Positions 13,582 through 25,054 of a stretch of DNA of 64,000 nucleotides are shown here, one piece after another. The notes beneath the pieces are model-generated. The model had not been told where the DNA came from and made no database searches. It saw nothing but the letters and a program-made list of their open reading frames with translations. The stretch is from Syngnathus acus (taxonomy: Eukaryota > Chordata > Actinopteri > Syngnathiformes > Syngnathidae): positions 5,987,412 through 6,051,411 of the forward strand of contig NC_051102.1 of assembly GCF_901709675.1 (NCBI RefSeq). Reading direction: 5' to 3'. A program made the translations under genes and the position numbers. The stretch's first letter is position 1, and each line of letters opens with the position of its first letter.

Positions 13582-13830
13582 AATTATTTTACTGGTTCTT
13601 TTATCACAAACAAGTTTAGTTTTTTTATCGGGTTCTTGATTGTCAGGCCGGCCGGCGTTACTTATTCATCCCGGCAGCGTAGATTGAACCTCAGGTGGTT
13701 CCTGTAGCGAGCTGGTTTTTTCGTCAGCTTTTCGAGGAGGCGAAATTCCTTGACGCAGTTCTCTCCATAACTTCTTTGTAATAGTAAAAATTCCATTTTT
13801 GTTTGTGATAAAAGAACCAGTAAGATAATT
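13582..13830. repeat. Foldback element with 30-bp inverted arms
   Basis: The left arm 13582-13611 (aattattttactggttcttt...) and right arm 13801-13830 (gtttgtgataaaagaaccag...) are reverse complements over 30 nt with one mismatch. They enclose about 190 nt, including a ggccggccgg run. A diverged copy of the left arm and its flank is at 26438-26502, so this is a dispersed element rather than a local hairpin. Confidence 0.6.
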
Positions 13831-13873
13831 CAAAAGCACTCAGTTTTGGTTGGCTTAGTCGGGGACGTGTTTA

Positions 13874-14075
13874 AAAAATAATAATGATAATAATAATAAT
13901 AATAATAACAACAATAATAATCATAATCATAATAATAAGACAGTATTTTACTTAATAATTAACATACAAAATATATAAAAACATGATAATTATTAGAAAA
14001 TACCATTAAAAAATACAATAATCATAATAAGACAGTATTTTAGTTAATAATTAACATATTATATATAAAAACACG
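13874..14075. repeat. AAT-rich microsatellite and local direct duplication
   Basis: An (AAT)n/(TAA)n run at 13874-13937 is followed by a diverged direct repeat. The motif gacagtattttacttaataa... near 13939 recurs as gacagtattttagttaataa... near 14030, each continuing into 'attaacat...tataaaaaca'. Confidence 0.55.
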
Positions 14076-14204
14076 TTTATTCTCAATAACATCTCTTTGT
14101 ATGCATTATCTATTGAAAGCAGACTTTGGTGACGGCTCTTGTATTGTGCTCGAGCGTGTAGTCAAGGAAACAAAAATTGTAACTGCAGATGCAGCTCTTC
14201 ATCC

Positions 14205-14395
14205 TGACTACTGCTAAGGTGACCTTGAGCAAGGCACCAAATCATTCCCGCCATCAGCTCCGGTTTGCATACCCAATCACTCTCCTTGCATACCTGCGTC
14301 TGCGTTGTGTACGACGCAACATGTACAGCAGAATGTAAATTGAATTTTCCCTTGAGGGGGCCTCATCAGTACAATAAATTGACAATTAACAATGC
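14205..14395 (+). mobile_element. Probable retroelement 3' end fragment
   Basis: The sequence 'gaccttgagcaaggcacc' followed about 120 nt later by TTGAATTTTCCCTTGAGGGG and 'cagtacaataaatt' resembles the 3' end of fish LINE/SINE families, which end near a TTCCCTTGxGGGATCAATAAA motif. No reverse-transcriptase frame is present, so this is a fragment. Confidence 0.4.
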
Positions 14396-17029
14396 CGTGG
14401 CTGCTCATAGTGTTACATTGAATTGAATTCCTTTATCATTATTGCACAGTGAAGACAAATGATAGATGGCGATACTCACTAAAATTAGAGCGAAGGCACT
14501 CTGAATTATAAATACGACAATGGTCCTGTTGGACTTTTCAGATGCTTCCTCTCTGCTAGGCGTTAGATGCAAACATACGGTGATTTATGAAAAGATCACG
14601 ACCACAATTACATATAGCACAAATCACGCTCCTATCATGCTTCTGTTCCAAATGAGGCTCCTGAATGAGGTATAAAAGTGTCAAACACACACGGATTTAT
14701 GCCGGAATTCCGTTTTACTCCCGCCCGGGGTCGTGTGAGCGGCTGGAGAAACGTGTGACGGCTTTTGTGGTTTGTGTGCATGTGTCTGAAGCACCCACAT
14801 TGGTTTAGGATCCAATTATGACAATGAGGATTTGCTCTTTACAATGGTTGTACAAGGATGACCTAATTTCCCATTGAGCGTGTGAAGGAAAAGGTTTTTT
14901 ATTCTTCCTCTCTGCACTTCTCACTTCCTCTTTTCTTCTCTTCCAATGTCTTCTCCTGCCATGACTCTGCATACTAACACATTTGTGTTAGCATCGTTGA
15001 TAGAGTGTCACCTATGTCACATATTTAAAGTATGTCCAGCATTTCCTCATGGAAACAATCAGTCTGGACCGAGGATGACCGCTATTATTTCTGGGAAAGA
15101 TGGAGGTGAGCTCATCCCTCCTCTGTGGACCTCCAACATGCTCACCCCTCACCCTGCTTGGCCTGACTGGGTCAGCTATTCAAAACTTGCACTAACTTGG
15201 TCTGCAGCTGACTTTCTCTTTTTTCCTTGCAATCTTCTGCACTGCCAGTACAAAGAATTGTTTGACGTCTATTCTCGTCAATGGTAGTGAACGAATGCGC
15301 TCAAACAAATAAAAATGCTTTTACGTGCATTTCCGGCTAGAAGTTGACGGTTCACTTTCTACTTGACAAGATATTCTTGACCTGTTTTTACCTTTCATCT
15401 TGGTCTTGAAATATAAAAAGACAGCGTGAATACAGATGCCAATTGAAAGCAGGAAATTTATCCGTCGGTTTATGGGATCAAACGTGAACCTACTCGTTGA
15501 GACATCTTGATGTGCCGCCAGCGTGTATGCGCCACTGCCGGCGCGCGCTTTGCTCGACAAGGGTCGGAGGTGATAATAGGGTCGTCTGCCTTTTCAGGAA
15601 GCACCCCTTCCCCCCATTGGCCGCCACACTCTATATACACACAACCCCTTGGAGGCATTGAAAACCACTCACTCATGTGGTAATGTCTCCATTGTGGCTA
15701 GCTAAATGCTTTATGGGCAACAGCTTGGTGCTGGCATTTGGGCAGAGGCGTGAGTCCATATCGTGCTTTGCATGTTGACTGACTCATCAAGCGCTTGAAG
15801 TCCGGAGAGTTTGATTTCTCAGCATCAGGCAGAAGCGTCACAGAGATTTCAAGGCCACACACATACACACAAGACTTTCATTCATCATTTAACTCCACTT
15901 CATTCCATTTTTACTTTTCCAGTAGTACGTCTCGGGTAAGCAGGCAGTGCGATTCGTCATGTCAGAGAGTCTCAGAGCGCCCATACAACAAAAGGTGAAA
16001 GGGAGTGTGGGAAAGGGCTGGTGCACAAAGCCCGCCCTGCCCCCTGTCTGTCTGTCTGTCCTCCTGTCTTGGTTGCAGGGACGTTGACACTTGAAGCATC
16101 CCCCACCTTGCACAACACCAATCCAGGAAAAGTTGGGACAAATGAACAGAGATATAGAAAAACTAGAAATACTATGAGACCACAGAATCATTGGAGACCA
16201 GCGGAAGGTACCAAAAAGTGCTACCAGTAAGGATACATTATTTTGGAACTCTTAATTTTAGACTGTCTTTTAGTTATATTGACAAAGATATTTTTTATTA
16301 TTTTTTTTATTATTTTTTTATTATTATTATTATTTATTTTTATTTATTTTTTAGTCGTGACTTACATTTTTGTGACCGCGAAGTTCATGTTACCTAAAAA
16401 TGGACTGTACAGGTTAAGCACTGCATCTAAAAATGTATTATACAAAATCACCGTACACACAAGTCCCAACTGCCACTGTTAGAATGAAAATATTCGAGTT
16501 TATGACAACAAATTGATCAATCATCATGTCTCTGAAACACCTCCAGTCCTGACAACCACTCAGAGTGAGCGATGGGAGACTCAAAAGATTAAAAACAGAT
16601 ATTTCCTTGGTGTCAGCCAGTTTAACCCACGAAAAAGAGCCTAAGAAATTGCCATCTCATTAAAAACATAATTTGAAGGGATATCACTGTTGTTGTTCAG
16701 GACATATTTCCATTTGCTGACTAACATTTTGTATGAACACACATACGACAGATTGGTAGGCCTGGCAAAAATTGCTCTTGCCCGGAAGAAAAATATTTAC
16801 GTGAAGTCTCAAAGGAAGGCGTGTCTTACGCGTGTCATCCTCAACCAGGAATGATTTATCAATCAATAAAAACTGACCTTCAAGGATCACTCCTCTTCCT
16901 GAGCTGACCTATTAGCAAAAAAGTCGAAACATGCAGAGTCAGCGCAAGGGATGAGAGAAAACAATTCAACTAATATTCAAACATCCCAAGGCCGAGTCAA
17001 TAGCCCCGTACTTTTGAGTATGTTTGATG
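14396..17029. other. Non-coding spacer
   Basis: No gene is supported. It contains T-rich (ATTT)n sequence at about 16289-16352 and short unconvincing open frames. Confidence 0.5.
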
Positions 17030-17031
17030 TA

Positions 17032-17344
17032 CCGTATTTTCCGGACTATAAGGCGCACCTAAAAACCATTGTGTCATGAAATCAATCATAAGTGGCCCGC
17101 TGAAGAATGAATCAAAAAGACTATGATCATTATTTTGTGATTATAAAGTAATTTGTTGCGTCTGAAGTTAAAATAAAAAAGATAAAATGGAGAATGATTT
17201 GATTTGGATTAAAAATCTGACATGATGCATTAATGGTGTGCCTTATAGTTCGGTGCGCCTTATATAAGGACAAGGTTTTAAAATGGGCCATTCACTGAAG
17301 GTGCGCCTTATAGTCCGGTGCGCCTTATAGTCCGGAAAATACGG
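17032..17344. mobile_element. MITE with 'CCGTATTTTCCGG' terminal inverted repeats, TA target duplication
   Basis: The left end CCGTATTTTCCGGACTATAA and the right end TTATAGTCCGGAAAATACGG are perfect reverse complements. Both ends are flanked by TA (17030-17031 and 17345-17346), as expected for a Tc1/mariner-type target duplication. The 313-bp element has no open frame, so it is non-autonomous. A related copy is at 22409-22784. Confidence 0.85.
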
Positions 17345-20300
17345 TACTCGCAAATACATTCGAACATACTCATACCAAGCACTTTTGAAAATATTTGCTG
17401 GTCAACAATTTTGACAGTTCCACACTAACGTACCTAAGAAATAAAAATAAATGTGTAAATTGCAAAATTGCACACACCCCCTCCCGACTTTGCTTCACAC
17501 ATACATTCAGACGTTGGTGTGATTTGTCACCATCCGTTGAGGCCCGGACACGTTCCCTCTAATGGACAAACACTCTTTGTGTGCTAAACAAATTAGCTCC
17601 ATTACTAACAGACAGACAGCATGGCTGAGAGAGACAGATGGAGACAACTTAAAGGTCGAAGATACGGGAGCGAGCGGGAAATTGATTCACCTAACGCTAA
17701 ACAAGTCGGCAAAATGATGCAAGGACGAGATTTAAACTTTTATTTCCCCCCACAAAATAAAAACCTGGCGTCTTATCCCCTCGTTTTTCAGAGTGCACGA
17801 GCTAGACGAGACATCCAAACCCTCTCGAGAGTGTCTTAATGTGCATTATGGTTCATCCGTCACTCACTCATTACTCACTCGCTTACTTACACTCACACAC
17901 ACACACACACACATGAAGGCTGATCCACCCAAATACACACACTTAACACCACCAGACTGGATGCGAGCGAGACACATTTATCTCAATGCAACTGTGTGGA
18001 AGTGATGCTGAGTGCATCTGGGAATGTGTTATTGCGTGTGTGTGTGTGTATGTAGCAGTGAATGTGATCTGCCAGGTTTCGGGTCAAAGCAATTCTCAGC
18101 CAAATGATTGGTTCATAATCGGATTGACAGGCTAACTCCCTCTCCTCGTCTTGTCCTCTCCTTTCTTCCCCAACATTTATCATTCTTGTTTTTCTCATGA
18201 TATATACATTACCGGCTTTTTTCTTCCCACCGCTCACCTCTTGTTTGTCTGAGATGGTCTTCTTCTCCATCCCATAATCATCAGTCCGACTAGGCTGTTG
18301 TCTGTTCTCATCCCTCCCAGTTGGGTGAGAAGGAAAACGAACTTAATTATATAATAGAATAAATATAATTATTCAGATCCAGTACTTTCCTGCCAAGTCG
18401 AATATAATCCATGGTGACGTGCTGGAATATAAACGGCATGATTGGTAACAGTGACAAAGATAGCATCATGATAATAATAATCATCATCATTTGAAACTTT
18501 GTTCATTTCGCTCGTCTAACGGAAAAGTGCCTCCCTCCAGGAATTTATGACGGCACTTCCATAAATCAGATCTTATTGATCCCTGTAGTGCAATTGGTTT
18601 GCTACTGCTGTTCAGCATGCACTTAGTGGAGGAGCACAGAGTACAAATACAAAAATAAATATACTGCAGAAATAGATGAGGACCAAAAAACTTTTTTTTT
18701 TTTTACGTTATATCGTGATTTATAGGAGCAGAATTGAAATATGTAAGATCAGAAACTCAACATTCAATTTCAATTCACAGATGCTTTGATGATAAATGAT
18801 CAGATAAGAATGTCAATTAATAAATAAAAAGATGGGATGAAAAGTACTCCCATTTATTGCCTATTCCTTGCACATGCCCAAAGCTTGACATTTATGGTCT
18901 AGACGCCATGCAAGATGTCACCAATGAATTTAATCAGGATTGCTCATGCATTTTCTGATTTATAGACCATCCCTTGACAAGGCGCACCCACCCTTGGTGA
19001 TTTTTTATGATCAGTAGCAGCCATATTTTTGGGGATGGATCAGAAAAACACTTTGTCATTTTGAGACTCTGCAGGAAAAAAAAAAAAGCAGACCTCATTT
19101 GAAATCTTAGCAGCTGCTGTGGATCCATACTTCCGTGTGACTCAGCAATCAATATGGCACACGCCCATGCACATGTGTACACGTCCTGGGAGGAATCTTT
19201 CTTATCGGCAAACATCAGATCAAGCAGATACACTCGAGTGACTATCGGGGCCAGATGAACTCTCCGTGAATCGATGTTTTTCCTCTAAAGCCAAATTCAT
19301 CTGGTCTCGCCCAACCAGCTGCCTGCCGTTGTTGCCATATTGATATTAAGATAGCTCCGAGGAGCAGACGATGTGCTCCCAAAACCGACTGAGCTTTAGT
19401 TTGACAAGAGAGCCCCCCCCCCGGGCCGAGGTCCCCTGCCGGGCTCGGGAGACAAAGACGAGGGCCCGTGTTGCCAAACATGGGCCTCACTCATCACCCA
19501 GGGGTCAGAAACTCCGAATAATCGAGCCCAAACAGAAGGACACACACATACACACACTTGGGGATTAAGGCTTTGATATGACCCTGCTTAACCCAGCAGA
19601 GGAACAAATAGTGACGTTGGAAGAACCGGAATGAAGAGGCCAGTTTAGAATCACGCTGGTAGGCCAATCATGGAGCCATGTGCTTGACCCACAAAGACCC
19701 GCTTGCTCGCCTGCTAAAAAGGCAGAAAGAAGATTTTGAAGGTTTAGAAACGGACTTTGTGATCAAAGGAGACAAATGATGGGATGGATGAAGAGACCTT
19801 GCTGAAGCAACTCATTATGAATGAGCGCCTTGCTCTAAAAAGGGGACACATGCTTTTTGATCCTCTTAATATCGGTTTTCACGAGGTAGCGCCAATGGAG
19901 ATAAATGACCAATAAACAGATTTCCTGCCTGCTTGGAAAAGTACTTTTTTTTTTTTTTTTACTAGTAGTACTAGTGAGGTTGTGCAAGGAGGAAGGAGTC
20001 GAAATTGTTCCTGGCAAGCTGACATTTTCACTTTAGCCATACAACTTACTTTTGGGCCATGAAACGCAGAATCATGTCAGATATCGCCTCAAGGCTCTGA
20101 GGGTTATATTTTTACCACTCTCAACTTGCGGGCTAAATTTAGATGGTTTTCTCACAGACCCGGACAAGGTGGCGGTCCTGTCTCAGAGACTGTAGGGGAA
20201 GCTTACCATCTAGTGGCTAAAGATGAAAGTGCATTGACTTATTCAAAAGAATCTTTTTAGCCTCCACAGATTAGCAGATCATGAATTTATTTTGTAGCAG

Positions 20301-20539
20301 CTCCTCTATATTTTGCCGCTAACTTTAGCCACAATGGCCTGCTGACAAAGCCATAAAAAAAAAAGCTATCGAAAGATTAAAAAGGTACCCGCCACCTTTA
20401 CTAATCGGTCCATTTTACCAATCTAAGTAGAGGGGAGGACAATTTGCCGTCTATAATGGCATTGGCAAGAAAGAGACAAGTTACTGAGGCGGTGAAAAGC
20501 CAGTGCCTCAGAAATGATCGGGCTGGATCAGCTGTGGCA
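17345..20539. other. Non-coding spacer
   Basis: No gene is supported. It contains a (CA)n run at 17890-17912 and a short (TG)n run near 18040-18049, homopolymer tracts and unconvincing open frames. Confidence 0.5.
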
Positions 20540-20870
20540 TTGCACGCCGTCCAAGCGTGAAGAAACGCAGGCTGAGCGCCATTATAATTAAAGCATATAT
20601 TGATTAGACTTTAGTGTCCTCTGGAGCGTGCGGCAGAGGCGCCGGGTGGGTCAGTCACTCTCTCAAGAAGCGCTTCGGAGCCACGAGAGCAATGTCTATG
20701 CTAATGGCTATGCTAATGGCGATGCTAATAGGAGCCTCGCTTTCCGTCAATTATTGACGCCTGCTTTAAATGGCGGCTTGAAGCACAATTGAAGCTTCAT
20801 GTGCAAGGGTCAATAGCAGTAACCTTTAGAAAATGACTTTGCTAATTGAAATATTAATTAGAGGGTAAAA
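20540..20870. promoter_or_regulatory. Candidate regulatory block with three phased ATGCTAAT (POU-like) motifs
   Basis: ATGCTAAT occurs at 20698-20705, 20710-20717 and 20722-20729, exactly 12 bp apart. The block also holds homeodomain-type cores (ATTATAATTAAAGC near 20580, TATTAATTAG near 20851) and is free of recognisable repeats. The octamer family prefers ATGCAAAT and tolerates ATGCTAAT. Enhancer function is inference. Confidence 0.3.
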
Positions 20871-22408
20871 TGACATTTCTCAAGAGGGATTTGTGTTCAT
20901 CTGGTGGTATTGAGTAGGAATATATACATTCATGAAGACCTTTGGTAAATGGCTTAGGATCAACCCGAGCTTAGAATAAAATGCGTGAGGTTTTATGGAC
21001 CTCGAGTGAGTCTGAGGGGGCAGAACATCACGCTGGTAAAGGTCAGCGTATCGACCGCTGCCTACTCTTGATATCAAAATCATCTCTGCTCTTCTGAACA
21101 CTGTCCAGAAGGACATCTGTCTTAAAACACTCCAACAGCAGCAACATCCTTTCTAAAAAAGTTTCCTGTCCAATTATTTCCCATGACTTCAGATGAACTT
21201 CCCCGAGTGTTTACAAAGATAGGGGAGAAAAAAGGAGGGGTGCGCTCTGATCGTGAGGGAAAGGAAGAAAATGACACATCTTTATCTTCCGGGATGAATC
21301 AAAAACATTCCTCGGAGCGGCAAGAAGGATAAAACGAAAGCTTGATACGTCTGCAGCGGAGTCCTCATTAAACAAAGAGAGCCAAATTTATCCATCAAAC
21401 GTCTTGTAATTTTTGCAGCACACACGCAGACGGCACTCTTGGGTGCGTTTGGTTTGTCTCTGAGGAAGCCCAGGTTTCTTGTATGAAAATTGTATTTTTA
21501 AAAGCTATTAATATTGTGCATCCATCTCAAGCTTCAATGTATTCCGTTATCTGGTTCTGATGACTGGCTAAAAAGCAATAAAATGCCAATAAATGTCATA
21601 CTAATTTATTATTATTATTAACATATTAAAAGTGTTTACGTCACAATTTGCATTTATTCAATGACTATTTCTCTGCTGCCCACCTTGGCCACTTGGGGGC
21701 AGTATAAGACAGACTGTTCATGGACTCCTGTACAGTATAGACATCTCAGGTCCTCGCAGAGGATAAAGATTATATGACAGTACTGTTATGTTGAATGTCA
21801 GTTGCTGTTAGCAATAGCATTAAGGTAGCAGATTAGCGGCTAGACCGGATGTAAACATTTCAGGAACTACCTCACTAAGGTCATAGGACAAATCCTTCCG
21901 TCTTCTGTCTCTAATCGTATTTTACACAAGTGTCCCAATACTTTTTGCCACTTAGAACCCTTTTCAAAGATCTTCCTGAGCTTCCTTGTTCTGTTTACTA
22001 TGCGTCGGGAGGTGAGGATGCCCCCCCCACGCCCCCACATCCATACCTGACAATGCGCTTCTCATCCCTAAATGCGATCGATACCCAACGAGGATATGAG
22101 AGTCAGTATTGATTGCAATTTCCTGCCATGCAACATTCCAGTCTCTAGCTTTATCAAGAGACTAATTCTTATCAGCGACGCTGTCATTCTGCTGACCCGG
22201 TTGCTGCCAGGACGACGGCTAATGAATCAGAGAGGAATGAGTAATCCAGCGAGGCAATGATAATGATGAGGTTGGGATATTGCAAGTTGTCAGTATTCAA
22301 CACAACAGCACATGAAGAAGGTTGAGCAGGAGGTTTTTTATGGGGAAAAAAAAGTTGGTAGCAACAAATCAGGGTGGCCACTAGGAATTCCGGGAGATTA
22401 ATACATTA
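20871..22408. other. Non-coding spacer
   Basis: No gene is supported. It holds one CTCF-like motif (21689-21704) and a Tc1-like end phrase at 21930-21952 (gtgtcccaatactttttgcc). Confidence 0.5.
21689..21704 (+). promoter_or_regulatory. Candidate CTCF-binding site
   Basis: CCACTTGGGGGCAGTA fits the CTCF core (CCAC-x-x-GGGGGCAG-x-A) on the plus strand. It lies about 1.6 kb upstream of the first chemokine gene. Motif evidence only. Confidence 0.4.
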
Positions 22409-22784
22409 CCGTATTTTCCGCACTATAAGGCGCACCGGATTATAAGGCGCACCTTCAATGAATGGCCCATTTTAAAACTTTGTCCATATATAAGGCGCAC
22501 CGGATTATAAAGCGCATAGAATAAATAACTCAACGTTGCTCTAACGTTAATGCAATCACAATATAGTAACACTCGAAATAGTGAAAACAATAACTCAACG
22601 TTGCTCAAACGTTAATATCACACAACACACAAAATAAACACGTAAAGCTTACTTTAATAAATTAGTCCTCATCCACGAATCCATATTGGTCCATATATAA
22701 GGCGCACCGGATTATAAGGCGCGCTGTCGGTTTTTGAGAAAATTGGAGGTTTTTAGGTGCGCCTTATAGTGCGGAACATACAGG
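22409..22784. mobile_element. Second copy of the 'CCGTATTTTCCG' MITE, internally expanded
   Basis: It starts CCGTATTTTCCGCACTATAA and ends TTATAGTGCGGAACATACAGG, a degraded inverted match. The phrase 'ataaggcgcaccggattata' recurs near 22426, 22493 and 22698, so this 376-bp copy carries internal duplications absent from the 313-bp copy at 17032. It ends about 0.4 kb upstream of the first chemokine promoter. Confidence 0.8.
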
Positions 22785-23208
22785 ATTTATGGTTTGTTGT
22801 GGTTGTGTAGTGTTCTCTACTATCTTTTTTTATTTGTTTTAAATTCACCATCTTCAATTCTCATCGTGTTGCTAATAATTCAAATTTAATTCATTCCGAG
22901 ACCATGCTTGTATCTCCAAACACTCAGGTTGAAGCCAATGCAATCACTTTCACATGGTTCTTTGCGAGGTTACGTGTGTGGTCTGCTTTACCGAGTGGAA
23001 AAAAAATTAGATAACAGGGTAAATTGACGAGAGCTACGTGTAACATTTTCCCTAGGAAGTGCTACATGACGGTGTTAAAACCATTGTTTTATTGTGGGTA
23101 GAACTGTGGTCAATGTTTTTTCGCACATCTATTCCACCAAGCCCCCCTGATTAGTAACCACCTCCAACGACCACTGCACTTCATGGAAGAGGTGGGAGTT
23201 CAATATTC

Positions 23209-23214
23209 TATAAG
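23209..23214 (+). promoter_or_regulatory. TATA box of chemokine gene 1
   Basis: TATAAG, 87 bp upstream of the start codon at 23296, fits a short 5' UTR of roughly 55 nt. All three chemokine genes here have a TATA-like element at a comparable distance. Confidence 0.5.
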
Positions 23215-23295
23215 AGCAACTATCCCAAACGTGATGAATCGAACACGCTCACAACTGCCCAGGCTGTCATTCAAATCAACATTACCTGGTCCAAG

Positions 23296-23955
23296 ATGAG
23301 ACTCAACCTTCTTCTCTGCTTGTCCCTGTGGATGACTTCAATCCTCGCAAGTGAGTGTTGCAAAATGTTTGAAGTCATTGTCTAATCTGAGTATCTAAGT
23401 ACATCCATGTAATGATTCACTTTGCATTTGTCTAGCACACGGGCTTCCCTCGAACTGCTGCGTTGGCTTGTCCAAGACCAAAGTGTCACTGGGAAAAATT
23501 AAGTCTTATGTTATTCAGTCTCTGGGCGCCTGCTCCATCAAGGCCGTAGTGTAAGTTTGACTATCAATACCTTTTAATTGTTTTACTGTCCGTCTACATG
23601 TGTTGTTGCACCATTGTTGTTCAAATAACCATCTATCGATCTATAAATATTTTTTGTAATTTTATTTATCTATTTATTTATTTTTATTGTTTTCCCCAAA
23701 GACTACTCTGTGTGGTCTGTGTGATCATTCTAAAATATTTCCATCAATTCCAGGTTTCACACTCACAGAAACAAAAGAATTTGCGCAGACCCCGACAGGC
23801 GTTGGACACAGAAAGCCATGTTAAAAGTGGATGGAGGAGTTTTGCTGCAGCAGGAAGCGAGTAACAGCAATTCGACAAGTGTCAATGGGACAACTGGCCC
23901 ATGCACCTCGTTGAGGAAGTCACAAAGGAAGAAAATTGGAAAACAAAGGGTGTAG
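23296..23955 (+). CDS. CC chemokine 1 (three exons, 123 aa, extended basic tail)
   Basis: The exons are 23296-23350, 23436-23550 and 23754-23955. All are GT-AG with phases 1 and 2, and total 372 nt. The product is a secreted chemoattractant ligand for a G-protein-coupled chemokine receptor. Residues 1-18 or so form the signal peptide (MRLNLLLCLSLWMTSILA). The mature part starts near HGLPSNCC, with the adjacent-Cys motif. The third Cys is in LGACSIKAVVF and the fourth in NKRICADP, followed by the W of the C-terminal helix (DRRWTQKAMLKVDGG). Exon boundaries fall where CC-chemokine genes place them. After the helix comes a tail of about 45 residues with several N-x-S/T sites, a fifth Cys (GPCTS) and a basic end (KSQRKKIGKQRV). 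Such extensions occur in CCL21/CCL25/CCL28-type chemokines and suggest glycosaminoglycan binding. A polyadenylation signal AATAAA is at 24192-24197. The orthologue is uncertain; a CCL19/20/21/25-like grouping is inference. It is most similar locally to the minus-strand gene at 25055-25670. Confidence 0.93.
23580..23633 (+). repeat. Dispersed repeat in intron 2 of chemokine 1
   Basis: About 53 nt (gttttactgtccgtctacat...) match, with about three differences, the reverse complement of 36387-36440 inside the inverted-repeat element of epha4 intron 1. A more diverged relative is at about 39843-39880. Confidence 0.6.
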
Positions 23956-24191
23956 ATAGTATCTAGCTGGTATCTCTGTCTTTATATCTAATTTATCTCT
24001 GTATCAAATCTGTAGCGCTTACATTTTTCATGTCGAATGTAAAAATATTTTTGTATTTGTTACACATTTTCATCCACTCGATGATGTGTCAAAGCTATTG
24101 AATTTAAAGGAGTTTATACTATAATTATCATTACACTATATTATACTGTCCAAAGTTGTACAGTTGTGTTTGACATGCAAGACTTGATAAA

Positions 24192-24197
24192 AATAAA
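24192..24197 (+). terminator. Polyadenylation signal of chemokine 1
   Basis: AATAAA, 237 nt after the TAG stop. It implies a 3' UTR of roughly 250 nt. Confidence 0.6.
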
Positions 24198-25054
24198 GAA
24201 AATGTATTCTTAAACCGGCTTTGCTAATGTCAACTTTGTCCAATTGTACGGTAGGTCATTTTAAAAGTTGTTTCAGCAAATATGCGTAAATGTGATGTGA
24301 GTTGATTGTAACATCATTTATTTTGCAATACCTTTTATGTCGTCTATTGTTCATCACACTTTAAAACGACAAACGTATTTGAGTTCATTGCCACGTAAAT
24401 GGGCTGATGGGTGGGCGGAGTCGGTGCGATTGACTCGTAGGTGCTTCAGTCTAAAAATGACTCACTCACCACTGAGAGGAAGCATGACTTCCCACACATT
24501 GCAAGCACACCAAAGTTCCCCCAAGCTTCCACCTGGGCAGCCAGAAGCTTGCCCTCACTCATTTCCATATCAGGAAGGTGGTATCATTCGAATACATCTG
24601 ACTTTCACTCTGCTTGATGAGGGGAACATTCTTTGCATATCTAAATGTCTCAAAAAATGGCTGCATCTCAGATTTGACAGCTGGCAGCTTTCTTTTATTT
24701 ATTTTCTTCCCAGAAATGCCTCACAAAATCCTTTCTTTAATTAAGGATCTACTCCAAACATTGGCTTACTTCCAACTTTTTGACAGAACCAATCGCACTT
24801 TCCTAATTTGGATGTGACTACTTGGTTTCTGCTTGACTTGGCGAGGCAGTACTGGAGGGGTGACCAGTTTTTTTTTGTTTTTCAACTAAGAGCTACTTCT
24901 TGCAAAGGGCTACCAGTTTGATACACACTTCTTGAAACAGCAATGTTTTGCTCTTGATATTTAGAGTCCTTGAAACACAATTAGCTTTATCATTGCAGTT
25001 TTTCTAAAAAAAAAAAAAAAAAAAGGTTCATGGAGGTTTTAAGATGGAAAAAAG
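24198..25054. other. Spacer between convergent chemokine genes 1 and 2
   Basis: No gene is supported. It includes the probable 3' UTR of the minus-strand chemokine (poly-A/T tract at 25005-25024). Open frames at 24337-24817 show no family features. Confidence 0.5.
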
